Assembly: GCA_947626845.1 (NCBI GenBank)
Contig: CANQTW010000020.1
Coordinates: 1 to 41,948, forward strand
Length of the DNA stretch: 41,948 bases
Source of the DNA: an uncultured Oscillospiraceae bacterium
GTDB taxonomy: Bacteria > Bacillota > Clostridia > Oscillospirales > Oscillospiraceae
Direction: 5' to 3'
Position 1 is the first letter of the stretch; every line of letters starts with the position of its first letter. Position numbers and translations under genes: made by a program. The notes beneath the pieces were generated by a model that was given only the letters and a program-made list of their open reading frames with translations, was not told where the DNA came from and searched no databases. Below are positions 21,354 to 28,487 of this stretch, piece after piece.

Positions 21354-22484
21354 TCACCGGCCCGCTGTCAGCGTCAGGAGCTTCTCAAAAAGCGCCCGCT
21401 GGGTATCCGGATCAAATTCCCCCGGCGCGGAGAGGTAGATTTGCACCACCCGCCGGCCCGCACGGGCGAAGCACTCCTTGTAACGCACCAGCACCGTGTC
21501 CCATCCGGCCACGTCGATCCGCTCATAGTCGTTCGGGTCCTTATTGAAATACGACCTGCCCACCAGCGCCCTGGTGAAGCGCTCCGCCCCCCAGGGGAGG
21601 CGCAGGTCATATAGGTGCGTATCCAGGAAAACCACGTCGTTCCCGGCCTTCACCTCTTCGCTTGTTTCCACGATACGGCACAGCGGCGACCAGTCACGGC
21701 TGACGCTCCCCACAGGCTCCCCGCCAAACATATCCGTCCGCTCCCCGTCAAAGCCCAGCTCCGCCAGGGTCACATACGGCCCGTCGGACGCCGCCGGCAT
21801 CTCCGCCTTTTTGTGGAGGGCCAGCTGGAGGATAAGGGTCAGCAGGCACAGGGCCCACACGGTCATCAGAAGGAGCTTCCCCCAGGGCCGCCGCACCCGT
21901 GGCGCGTGATCCGGCATCTTCCCCCGGCGGATGTCCCCCAGGAGCCGTCCGGTGCAGAAAAGACCCATCAGCACGCTGGCCAGCTCATACAGGAGATTGG
22001 CCAGCCAGAAGAGCGGATCCTCCGGATACAACATCCACCGGATGATCATCCTCGAACGGAAATCCGTAATGCTTTCGCCCAGGGCAAAAAGGCCCCAGAC
22101 CAGCAGGGGGAGCAGCACCGTCAGAAGGAGAAGGTCTCGGACATAGCGCCTGCGGATTCTCCTGATAGAGCCGGCAAGCCCCTCCGCGTCGGTGTAAAGC
22201 TCCGGCGCGCCGGACCCCTCCGGGGCCCGGTAGACGTTGACCGTATCCCGCTTGGTCACCCACTCCCAGCCGCACTCCTCATAGAGCGCCAGCTTCTCCG
22301 GCGTAGGCTCCCGGCTGTCCAGCTCCACCCGGTACATCTCCTTTCGGGGGTTGACCCTGGTAAAGCGGCTGAAATACCCGCCCCGCTTCTCAAGCCTCCA
22401 GCCCCTGGCCGCCTGGTTGGCGTAAAAGCTCTCGTTCTCCCCCAGCCGGTAGTCCGACGGGTGAAGCGCCCATTTAGTCCACAT
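21354..22484 (-). CDS. DUF2812-domain membrane protein
   Basis: 376 residues from the ATG at 22484, which has GGAGG seven bases upstream inside the end of the PadR gene. The N-terminus is a DUF2812 domain: WALHPSDYRLGENESFYANQAARGW, then RFTRVNPRKEMYRVELD and a GWEWV motif. Three or so membrane segments follow (about 115-135, 155-180 and 205-225), and the last 140 residues look like an extracytoplasmic globular part. DUF2812 proteins are nearly always encoded directly after a PadR regulator, as here, and are thought to act with it; their biochemical role is unknown. Confidence 0.85.
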   Translation of the reverse strand: MWTKWALHPSDYRLGENESFYANQAARGWRLEKRGGYFSRFTRVNPRKEMYRVELDSREPTPEKLALYEECGWEWVTKRDTVNVYRAPEGSGAPELYTDAEGLAGSIRRIRRRYVRDLLLLTVLLPLLVWGLFALGESITDFRSRMIIRWMLYPEDPLFWLANLLYELASVLMGLFCTGRLLGDIRRGKMPDHAPRVRRPWGKLLLMTVWALCLLTLILQLALHKKAEMPAASDGPYVTLAELGFDGERTDMFGGEPVGSVSRDWSPLCRIVETSEEVKAGNDVVFLDTHLYDLRLPWGAERFTRALVGRSYFNKDPNDYERIDVAGWDTVLVRYKECFARAGRRVVQIYLSAPGEFDPDTQRALFEKLLTLTAGR

Positions 22485-22782
22485 GCTCCAGCCTCCTTCC
22501 GTCCTCCACAAGCTGTTTGAGCCGCGTATATTCCTCCAAAAGCGCCCTTTTCCCCTTCTCCGTGATGAGATACGTCTTGCGCCGCTCCTCCTCACGGGAA
22601 AGCTCGATATACCCCGTCTTCGTCAGCTTCGTGATAAGGCCGTACAGCGTCCCCGGCCCCATGATTACCCGTCCGGAGGTGATCTCCCTGATCCTCTGCA
22701 TCAGGCCGTAGCCGTGATCCGGCTCCGTCAGCGCCAACAGCACGTAATACATGGCCTCCGTCATGGGCCCCGCGTCCGCCAT
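22474..22782 (-). CDS. PadR-family transcriptional regulator
   Basis: 102 residues from the ATG at 22782 (GGAGGTGAGGGA upstream). The winged helix shows the family pattern: MTEAMYYVLLALTEPDHGYG, then GPGTLYGLITKLTKTGYIE as recognition helix and wing RRKTYLITEKGKRALLEEY. PadR proteins are repressors that respond to small compounds. The gene overlaps DUF2812 by 11 bases. The promoter-operator at 22801-22860 indicates autoregulation. The short C-terminal dimerisation helix is that of the small PadR subfamily. Confidence 0.92.
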   Translation of the reverse strand: MADAGPMTEAMYYVLLALTEPDHGYGLMQRIREITSGRVIMGPGTLYGLITKLTKTGYIELSREEERRKTYLITEKGKRALLEEYTRLKQLVEDGRRLEHVD

Positions 22783-22800
22783 TCCCTCACCTCCGCCAAC

Positions 22801-22860
22801 TATATCGTCTCGCGATATATCGCATGACATAATAATACCATCCGCGCCCCTGTCTGTCAA
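22801..22860 (-). promoter_or_regulatory. PadR promoter with a palindromic operator
   Basis: On the minus strand TTGACA (22855-22860) and TATTAT (22832-22837) are 17 bases apart with an extended TG. A perfect inverted repeat TATATCG-N5-CGATATA (22801-22819) lies immediately downstream of the expected start point (about 22825), where a bound PadR dimer would block elongation or open-complex formation. Confidence 0.75.
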
Positions 22861-22904
22861 GGGGATTTATAAATTTGTCCGCCTTGACGGCGGACAGGAA
22901 ACTT

Positions 22905-22942
22905 GCTTTCTCCTCTTTTGTATTGACAAAAGAGGAGAAAGC
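22905..22942. repeat. Perfect 17-bp hairpin
   Basis: GCTTTCTCCTCTTTTGT (22905-22921) and its exact complement (22926-22942) are separated by four bases. A degenerate copy of the right arm follows (AACAAAGAGGAGAAAAAC). A second small hairpin GTCCGCC/GGCGGAC lies between it and the PadR promoter. It marks the left border of a gene-free repeat region. Confidence 0.75.
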
Positions 22943-22962
22943 AACAAAGAGGAGAAAAACAA

Positions 22963-23094
22963 CCAGAGGGGGGATTTCCACGTCGTCGCGGAACCGGCTT
23001 AACCTCGGGCTCCAAGTATTCGCCCTCAGGCGCACGGTTCGCTCCTCCTTTCCCCATCGGGCAACGGCCCGATGGGGGCCCCGCCCCCCTCTGG
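22963..23094 (-). repeat. Covarying structured repeat, copy C, flanked by 11-bp inverted repeats
   Basis: Read on the minus strand, 22981-23083 contains, in order, a hairpin CATCGGGC-CGTT-GCCCGATG, the constant GGGGAAAGGAGGAGC, a stem arm GAACCG, TGCGCCTGAG, a hairpin with GGGC/GCCC, CGAGGTTAAGC, the stem partner CGGTTC and CGCGACGACG. The same order occurs at 23181-23289 and 41188-41297 with different but still pairing stems. This copy is bracketed by CCAGAGGGGGG (22963-22973) and its exact complement (23084-23094). Confidence 0.8.
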
Positions 23095-23111
23095 ACACCC
23101 CCTTGAAACGA

Positions 23112-23139
23112 CCAGAGGGGGGTTGCGACCCCCATCTGG
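23112..23139. repeat. Hairpin sharing the CCAGAGGGGGG arm
   Basis: CCAGAGGGGGGT pairs with ACCCCCATCTGG around a TGCG loop with one mismatch. The left arm is the same sequence as the inverted repeat that borders copy C, so the hairpin may be the collapsed ends of a lost repeat unit. Confidence 0.6.
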
Positions 23140-23180
23140 ATTCCCCCAGGGGAACGCCCGCACGGGAACATCCCGTAGAT

Positions 23181-23289
23181 ATGGGGCCCCCGCCGAACGT
23201 TAGTTCGGTGGGGAGAGGAGGAGCGAACACTGCGCCTGAGCCGTCACGCTTGCGTGGCGGCGAAGTTAAGCGTGTTCCGCGACGACGAG
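23181..23289 (+). repeat. Covarying structured repeat, copy A
   Basis: The order is hairpin CCGAACGTTAGTTCGG (23193-23208), TGGGGAGAGGAGGAGC, stem arm GAACAC (23225-23230), TGCGCCTGAG, hairpin CCGTCACG-CTTG-CGTGGCGG, CGAAGTTAAGC, partner GTGTTC (23272-23277) and CGCGACGACGA. It is inverted relative to copy C about 90 bases away. There is no credible coding frame; long frames over 22787-23620 arise from the repeats. Confidence 0.8.
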
Positions 23290-23511
23290 TAGGGGCCAGA
23301 CCACATCGGCCCGCCGCACGGCGGCGGATGATTGAATTGGAAGGGGAACCCTGACGGTTTCCCTTCCAATCCCTTCCTTCCGAACATACGAATGTTGCAA
23401 TTGATTTCGTACAACGTACCCGTAGGGGTGGCCGTCCTCGGCCACCCGTCCATCGAATTTCCGAAAACCTTCCCCCAAACGCCGTAGGGGCGGGTTCTAA
23501 ACCCGCCCAAC
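23289..23511. repeat. Three GTAGGGG hairpin repeats
   Basis: Three units start with GTAGGGG and then form a GC-rich hairpin: 23289-23314 (GGGCC/GGCCC), 23421-23450 (GTGGCCG/CGGCCAC) and 23483-23511 (GCGGGTT/AACCCGC). Such units are frequent between genes of gut clostridia. No gene is seen in 23512-23670; a small palindrome TTTACActtaTGTAAA lies at about 23627-23643. Confidence 0.6.
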
Positions 23512-23670
23512 AATCAAATACGCGGCGGAGCCGCAGCCTTTTTTCGCCGTCTCCCCTCATTTTCTGAAAATCGCAAAAAAATCCCTCCCCACCAGGAGCG
23601 AGGAGAGATGGCTGCGTCAAAATAATTTACACTTATGTAAAACTTGCATTAATAATGCTTAAAATAGTAC

Positions 23671-23699
23671 TTGACATATGCTTTTTATTATGCTATATT
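23671..23699 (+). promoter_or_regulatory. Orphan vegetative promoter facing the 3' end of the oxidoreductase gene
   Basis: A perfect TTGACA (23671-23676) and TATATT (23694-23699) are 17 bases apart. Transcription would start near 23706 and run antisense into the oxidoreductase gene; no sense gene follows. It lies in a small AT-rich island (about 23,620-23,740), possibly a leftover of another element. Confidence 0.55.
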
Positions 23700-23738
23700 A
23701 GTATCGCAATCACTTATTTCTACGTAATCCCGCTCAAA

Positions 23739-24854
23739 TCATCCCTTCGGTTTTCCCATTCTTTCCTCCAGCAGCTCAACGTATACCTTATCGGGAAAAT
23801 CCGCCGTAGGGATCGGTGCCCCCGTCCAGGCGGACAGCAGGGCGGCGTTGGCCAGGGTCAGCGCCCGTATGCCCTCCGCGCCGGGGGCCAGGAGGGGCGT
23901 GCCGTGGAGGACGGCGGAGGTGAAGTCCGCGATAATGCCCGCGTGGCCGTAAAGGGCCGGCTTTTCCAGCGGGATCGCGCGCTTTTGAAAAGAGGGCCTT
24001 GCGAAGGGCTCGGTGTTGGCGCGCTCAAATTCCCGCTCGGAGATGTCGTTTTTCCAGAAGGTCAGCGCCCCGTCCTCGGCCACCAGCTTGCCCCAGTCGC
24101 AGGCGATCTCCAGCCGGTTGGTGCCCGGCGTCTCGCCGGTGGAGGTGATATACTCCCCCGTGAGGCCGTTTCTGTACCGGAAGAACACGGCGACGTCGTC
24201 CTCCACCTCAATGTCGTGGTACTTGCCGAAGCCAGCCCTGGCCTCCACGGTATCCGGCATGCCAAACATCCACTGCCACAGATCCAGCTGGTGGATGCTC
24301 TGGTTAAGGAGCACGCCGCCGCCCTCGCCGCGCCAGGTGGAATGCCAGGGGCTGGAGCGGTGGTAGGCCTGGGAGCGGTACCAGTCGGTGACGATCCAGG
24401 TGACGCGCTTCAGCGCCCCCAGCTCCCCGCTTTGTACCATCCGCCGGAGGGCGGCGTACAGGGGGTCCGTGCGCTGGTTGTACATGATCCCAAAGACCTT
24501 CCCCGATGTCCGAGCGGCCTCGTTCATGGGCCGCACCTGGGCCGTATACATCCCGGCGGGCTTCTCCGTCAGGACGTGGAGGCCCTGGGAAAAGGCAAAG
24601 ACCGCCTCCTCCGGATGGTTCCCGTGGGGGGTGGCCAGGATCACCGCGTCCACCGCGCCGGAGGTCATCAGCTCCTTTTCATCGGCAAAAACCGCGACGC
24701 CGGGACAGTTTTCCCGCGCCGCCCTCTGCCGCGCCGGGGAGCGGGCGCACACCGCTGTCAGCTCCGCTTCCGGGATTTGGCCGGAAGCGATGATTTCGGC
24801 GTGCTTTTCCCCGATGTTGCCATAGCCGATGACGCCGAATCTCACCCTGTCCAT
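23739..24854 (-). CDS. Gfo/Idh/MocA-family NAD(P)-dependent oxidoreductase
   Basis: 371 residues. The N-terminal Rossmann fold starts VRFGVIGYGNIGEKHAEII with the dinucleotide loop GYGNIG (10-15), and the conserved EKP motif appears in HVLTEKPAGMY (about 96). The C-terminal part is the alpha/beta substrate domain with HQLDLWQWM, containing the usual catalytic-histidine-type segment. The family oxidises or reduces sugars and sugar derivatives; the substrate cannot be told. It starts directly after the proC stop codon (TAAATGG), so the two are co-transcribed; a link to proline metabolism is not obvious. Confidence 0.9.
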   Translation of the reverse strand: MDRVRFGVIGYGNIGEKHAEIIASGQIPEAELTAVCARSPARQRAARENCPGVAVFADEKELMTSGAVDAVILATPHGNHPEEAVFAFSQGLHVLTEKPAGMYTAQVRPMNEAARTSGKVFGIMYNQRTDPLYAALRRMVQSGELGALKRVTWIVTDWYRSQAYHRSSPWHSTWRGEGGGVLLNQSIHQLDLWQWMFGMPDTVEARAGFGKYHDIEVEDDVAVFFRYRNGLTGEYITSTGETPGTNRLEIACDWGKLVAEDGALTFWKNDISEREFERANTEPFARPSFQKRAIPLEKPALYGHAGIIADFTSAVLHGTPLLAPGAEGIRALTLANAALLSAWTGAPIPTADFPDKVYVELLEERMGKPKG

Positions 24855-25661
24855 TTACTTGCCCTTTCCCAGCGCCACGGTACGGTCAAAGGACGCCCGC
24901 ACCGCCTTATCCACCTCCGCCGCGAAGGTTCCGGCCTCCAAGGACCGGACGCCCTCGATGGTGGAGCCGCCGGGAGAGCAGACCTGGCCGCACAGTGTCT
25001 GGGGGTCCTCCCCGGACTCGGCGGCCAGCGCCGCCGCGCCCAAAACCGTCTGACGGGCCAGCTTCAGGGCCGTGGCGGGGTCCAGCCCCACGTGCTCCCC
25101 CGCCTCGGCCAGGGCCAGGATGAACTTGTAGACGAAGGCCGGCCCGCACCCGGAGATGGCGCACCCGGCGTCGATCAGAGTCTCCGGCGTCTCCACCAGC
25201 TCCCCGGTGGGGCGGAGCGCCGCCAAAATAGCGTCCCGATCCTCCGTCCGGAGCCTGTCTCCGGCGGCGTAGAGCATACACCCGGCCCCCACGGCGGCGG
25301 GGGTATTGGGCATGATACGCAGGATGGGGGCCGTAAAGCCCAGCATACCGCACAGCGTCTCAATGGTGATGCCGGCGGCCATGGTCACCAGGGCGTACCC
25401 GTCCCTGTCCCTCAGTACCGGGCCGATGTCCGCCGCCAGCTCCGCCATGTTCTGGGGCTTGACGCCTAAGAGGATAATGCGGCATTTTTCCGCGATCCCC
25501 CTGGCGGGCAGCACGTCGCAGCCCTTGGCGGCGGCGTAGAGCTTGGCCCTGCCGTCGTCCGCGTCGCAGACGGCGCACTTGTCGCTGCCCACGGCGCCGA
25601 TCACCGCGTTTGCCAGCGTGGCGCCCATGTGCCCCACGCCGATGAATCCGAATTGATACAT
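24855..25661 (-). CDS. proC: Pyrroline-5-carboxylate reductase
   Basis: 268 residues, the usual size. The Rossmann loop GFIGVGHMGATLANAV (about 5-20) and the C-terminal family signature (PGGSTIEGVRSLE at about 233-245, plus the preceding SGCGPAFVYKFILALAEAG) identify it. It catalyses the last step of proline synthesis, reducing pyrroline-5-carboxylate with NAD(P)H. It lies 57 bases downstream of proA and could be in the same transcript as proB-proA. Confidence 0.95.
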   Translation of the reverse strand: MYQFGFIGVGHMGATLANAVIGAVGSDKCAVCDADDGRAKLYAAAKGCDVLPARGIAEKCRIILLGVKPQNMAELAADIGPVLRDRDGYALVTMAAGITIETLCGMLGFTAPILRIMPNTPAAVGAGCMLYAAGDRLRTEDRDAILAALRPTGELVETPETLIDAGCAISGCGPAFVYKFILALAEAGEHVGLDPATALKLARQTVLGAAALAAESGEDPQTLCGQVCSPGGSTIEGVRSLEAGTFAAEVDKAVRASFDRTVALGKGK

Positions 25662-25718
25662 AATTCTGTCTCCTTTCCCCTATGGACCGGATGTCCGGCC
25701 CCGCCATCACGGGATTGT

Positions 25719-26975
25719 TTATCTCACGTGCCCGTTTCCCCGAACCACGTATTTGTATGTGGTCAGCTCCCGCAGGCCCACAGGCCCTCTGGCGTGGAGC
25801 TTCTGGGTGGAAATGCCCATCTCGCACCCCAGCCCGAACTCGCCGCCGTCGGTGAAGCGGGTGGAGGCGTTGACGTACACCGCCGCGCTGTCCACCCCCC
25901 GGACGAATTTTCCCTGATTTTCCGCGCTCTCCGTGACGATGGCCTCGGAGTGGTGTGTGGAGTGGGCGGCGATGTGCTCTATGGCCTCCTCCACGCTGTC
26001 CACCACCTTCACCGCTAAGATGTAGTCCAGAAACTCCGTGTCGAAGTCCCGCTCCCCCGCCGCTTTTCCGGGGATGATCCCCGCCGCCCTGGGGTCCAGC
26101 CTCAGCTCCACCGGGACCGCGCCCGCCGCGATCCGGTCATCCACCAGGGCCTTTTTCAGCTCCGGCAGGAATTTCGCCGCCACGGCCTCATGGACCAGGC
26201 AAACCTCCTCGGCGTTGCACACCGAAGGCCGGCTCGTCTTGGCGTTCACAATGATATCAACCGCCTTGCCCAGGTCCGCGAACTCATCCACATACACGTG
26301 GCAGATGCCCGTCCCCGTCTCCAGGCACGGCACCGTGGCGTTCTCCACGCAGGCCCGGATCAGTCCCGCGCCGCCGCGGGGGATGAGCAGGTCCACATAA
26401 CCTGTCGCCGTCATCAATTCATTCGCGGAGGCTCGGCTTGTATCCTCGATTAAGTTTACATAATCTTCACAAAGGCCCTCCGTTTTCAGGCCCCGTCGCA
26501 GGGCGGAGGTCACGGCGTTGGCACTGTTCCAGGCCTCCTTGCCGGACCTCAACACGCAGACGTTGCCGGACTTAAAGGCCAGCACGGCTGCGTCGGAGGT
26601 GACGTTGGGCCGGGACTCGTAGATGATGGCGATGACGCCCAGGGGCACCGCCACCTTGTAAAGCTCCAGGCCGTCCGGCCTGGTAAAGCTCTCCAGCGTT
26701 CTCCAGGCGGGGTCTGGCAGCTTCGCCACGTCCCGCATCCCTGCGGCCATAGCGCGGACGCGGCTCTCCGTCAGCTTGAGCCTGTCCAGCATCACCTCGG
26801 AGATATGGCCGCGAGCGGCCTCCATATCCCTCCCGTTGGCCTCCAAAATGGCGTCAACGGAGGTCTCCAATTCCCTCGCCATCGCCTCAATGGCCCTGTT
26901 TTTCCGTTCCGTGGGCAGGTTCCCCAGCCCCGTCGCGGCGGCCCTGGCGCGTTTTAAGATATCCAGTGTCGTCAT
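25719..26975 (-). CDS. proA: Glutamate-5-semialdehyde dehydrogenase (gamma-glutamyl phosphate reductase)
   Basis: 418 residues, full length. Visible family features are the [22 protein letters not shown] nucleotide-binding stretch shortened here to its core ([14 protein letters not shown]), the [10 protein letters not shown] motif and the active-site cysteine in [15 protein letters not shown]. The enzyme reduces gamma-glutamyl phosphate, the second step of proline synthesis. Its start overlaps the proB stop by four bases, allowing coupled translation and the known ProA-ProB association. Confidence 0.96.
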   Translation of the reverse strand: MTTLDILKRARAAATGLGNLPTERKNRAIEAMARELETSVDAILEANGRDMEAARGHISEVMLDRLKLTESRVRAMAAGMRDVAKLPDPAWRTLESFTRPDGLELYKVAVPLGVIAIIYESRPNVTSDAAVLAFKSGNVCVLRSGKEAWNSANAVTSALRRGLKTEGLCEDYVNLIEDTSRASANELMTATGYVDLLIPRGGAGLIRACVENATVPCLETGTGICHVYVDEFADLGKAVDIIVNAKTSRPSVCNAEEVCLVHEAVAAKFLPELKKALVDDRIAAGAVPVELRLDPRAAGIIPGKAAGERDFDTEFLDYILAVKVVDSVEEAIEHIAAHSTHHSEAIVTESAENQGKFVRGVDSAAVYVNASTRFTDGGEFGLGCEMGISTQKLHARGPVGLRELTTYKYVVRGNGHVR

Positions 26976-27742
26976 AATTTCCTCCCTGTGAACCGTGTTC
27001 CCACGCCGCGGCCCTCTACAGCGTCGTAGAGCCGTTCGGGCGCGTTGCCGTTCATGATGATCATATCGGCGCCGGACTCCACCGCGATTTGCGCGGCGTG
27101 AAGCTTTGTCCTCATGCCGCCGGTGCCCAGGGCCGAGCCGGAGCCGCCGGCAAGGGCCAGTATTTCCGGGGTCAGCTCCGGGACAGTCCCGATGAGTCTG
27201 GCGCTGCCGTCCAGGCGCGGATCGGCGGTGTAAAGCCCGTCGATGTCGCTCATGAGGATGAGCAGCTGCGCCCCCACGGAGGCCGCGACCACGGCGGCCA
27301 GGGTGTCGTTGTCGCCGAAGACGATCTCCTCCGTGGCCACGGTGTCGTTCTCGTTGATGATGGGGATGGCGCCGATCTCCAGGAGCTTCAGAATGGTGTT
27401 TTTGAAGTTCTCATGCCGCCGCCCGTCCTCGATATCCGCCGCCGTCAGCAGGATCTGCGCCACGGTATGGGAGTACTCGGAAAAGAGCTTGTCGTAGGTG
27501 TACATCAGCTCGCACTGGCCCACAGCCGCGGCGGCCTGCTTGCCGGGGATGTCCGCGGGCCGCTCGCTCAGCCCCAGCTTCCCCACGCCCATGGCGATGG
27601 CCCCGGAGGAGACGAAGATCACCTCATGCCCCGCGTTTTTAAGGTCGCTCAGGACCCGTACCAGCGTCTCCACCCGCCGGAGATTCATCCTCCCCGTGGG
27701 ATAGGAGAGCGTGGACGAGCCCACTTTTACAACGATTCTCAT
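26972..27742 (-). CDS. proB: Glutamate 5-kinase, short form without a PUA domain
   Basis: 256 residues comprising only the amino-acid-kinase domain: [15 protein letters not shown] at the N-terminus, [21 protein letters not shown] and the [12 protein letters not shown] motif. The about 110-residue C-terminal PUA domain of many ProB proteins is absent, which is a known variant and not a truncation, because proA follows with a four-base overlap. It performs the first, usually proline-inhibited, step. The ribosome site is GAGGGACACAGT. A terminator of the upstream unit lies about 50 bases before the gene; a clear promoter was not found. Confidence 0.96.
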   Translation of the reverse strand: MRIVVKVGSSTLSYPTGRMNLRRVETLVRVLSDLKNAGHEVIFVSSGAIAMGVGKLGLSERPADIPGKQAAAAVGQCELMYTYDKLFSEYSHTVAQILLTAADIEDGRRHENFKNTILKLLEIGAIPIINENDTVATEEIVFGDNDTLAAVVAASVGAQLLILMSDIDGLYTADPRLDGSARLIGTVPELTPEILALAGGSGSALGTGGMRTKLHAAQIAVESGADMIIMNGNAPERLYDAVEGRGVGTRFTGRKL

Positions 27743-27790
27743 ACTGTGTCCCTCTTTATTGCACTATCTTTCTAAACTTACCGGACTTTC

Positions 27791-27816
27791 AAAAGGGGCC
27801 GGCGCGTGTCCGGCCC
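27791..27816 (-). terminator. Terminator after the glmM unit
   Basis: On the minus strand GGGCCGG pairs with CCGGCCC (27796-27802 and 27810-27816), followed by CTTTTG. It separates the glmM-hexapeptide operon from proB. Confidence 0.75.
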
Positions 27817-27827
27817 GGAGTATTCTC

Positions 27828-28487
27828 TTATCGTCTCGGTACGATATTGTCCTTATCCTTCCAGATGTGGTTTTCCGGCACCACGCCCCGCACACAGCTT
27901 GTGGGATATACGCTGACGCCCCGCCCCAGCACCGTGCCGGGATTCAGGACGCTGTTACAGCCCACCTCCACAAAGTCGCCTAAGATCGCGCCGAACTTCT
28001 TCCGGCCCGTCTCCATGATCTCCTCGCCGGCTTTCACCGCCACGGGGGTCTTGTCGGACTTGACGTTGGAGGTGATGGAGCCGGCGCCCATATGGGACTT
28101 GAAGCCTAAGATGGAGTCGCCCACGTAGTTATAGTGGGGGGTCTGGACGTTGTCGAAGAGGATGACGTTTTTCAGCTCCACGGAGTTGCCCACCACGCAG
28201 TTGTCCCCCACGATGGCATTGCCCCGAATGAAGGCGCCGTGGCGCACCTCGGTCTTATGGCCGATGATGCAGGGGCCGGCGATCCAGGCCGTGGGGTAGA
28301 CCAGGGCGTCACGGGCGATCCAGATATTCTCCCCGCGTTTTTCAAATTCCTCCTCCGGCAGGCTCTCCCCCAGCTCCAGGCACCACTGGCCGATGCTGTC
28401 CAGGGCCTGCCAGGGATACTCGCACCCGACCAGGTATTTCCCCGCCAGGGAGCGGCTCAAATCAAGAAGATCGGCGGTCTTAACCAT
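27828..28487 (-). CDS. Left-handed beta-helix (hexapeptide-repeat) transferase partner of GlmM
   Basis: 219 residues. After a helical N-terminus (1-65), repeats of the hexapeptide type run from about 70 to 200 (AWIAGPCIIG, AFIRGNAIVGDNCVVGNSVELKNVILFDNV, and NSVLNPGTVLGRGVSVYP, each read in short pieces). This resembles the C-terminal acetyltransferase part of GlmU, without its uridylyltransferase domain. It overlaps glmM by eight bases. Given GlmM makes glucosamine-1-phosphate, an acetyltransferase acting on that product is the simplest proposal; a nucleotide-sugar pyrophosphorylase, the name often given to such proteins, is not supported because no nucleotidyltransferase domain is present. 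Confidence 0.8.
   Translation of the reverse strand: MVKTADLLDLSRSLAGKYLVGCEYPWQALDSIGQWCLELGESLPEEEFEKRGENIWIARDALVYPTAWIAGPCIIGHKTEVRHGAFIRGNAIVGDNCVVGNSVELKNVILFDNVQTPHYNYVGDSILGFKSHMGAGSITSNVKSDKTPVAVKAGEEIMETGRKKFGAILGDFVEVGCNSVLNPGTVLGRGVSVYPTSCVRGVVPENHIWKDKDNIVPRR

Noticed and set aside
22787..23620. Minus-strand frame of 277 codons in the repeat region
   Set aside because: It runs through both copies of the covarying repeat and several other hairpins, has proline/arginine/glycine-rich low-complexity composition and no ribosome site in front of its start; the repeats explain it.
23655..25469. Plus-strand frame of 604 codons across the oxidoreductase and proC
   Set aside because: It is antisense to two clearly identified genes and has the composition of a GC-skew shadow. 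The promoter at 23671 lies inside its first codons.
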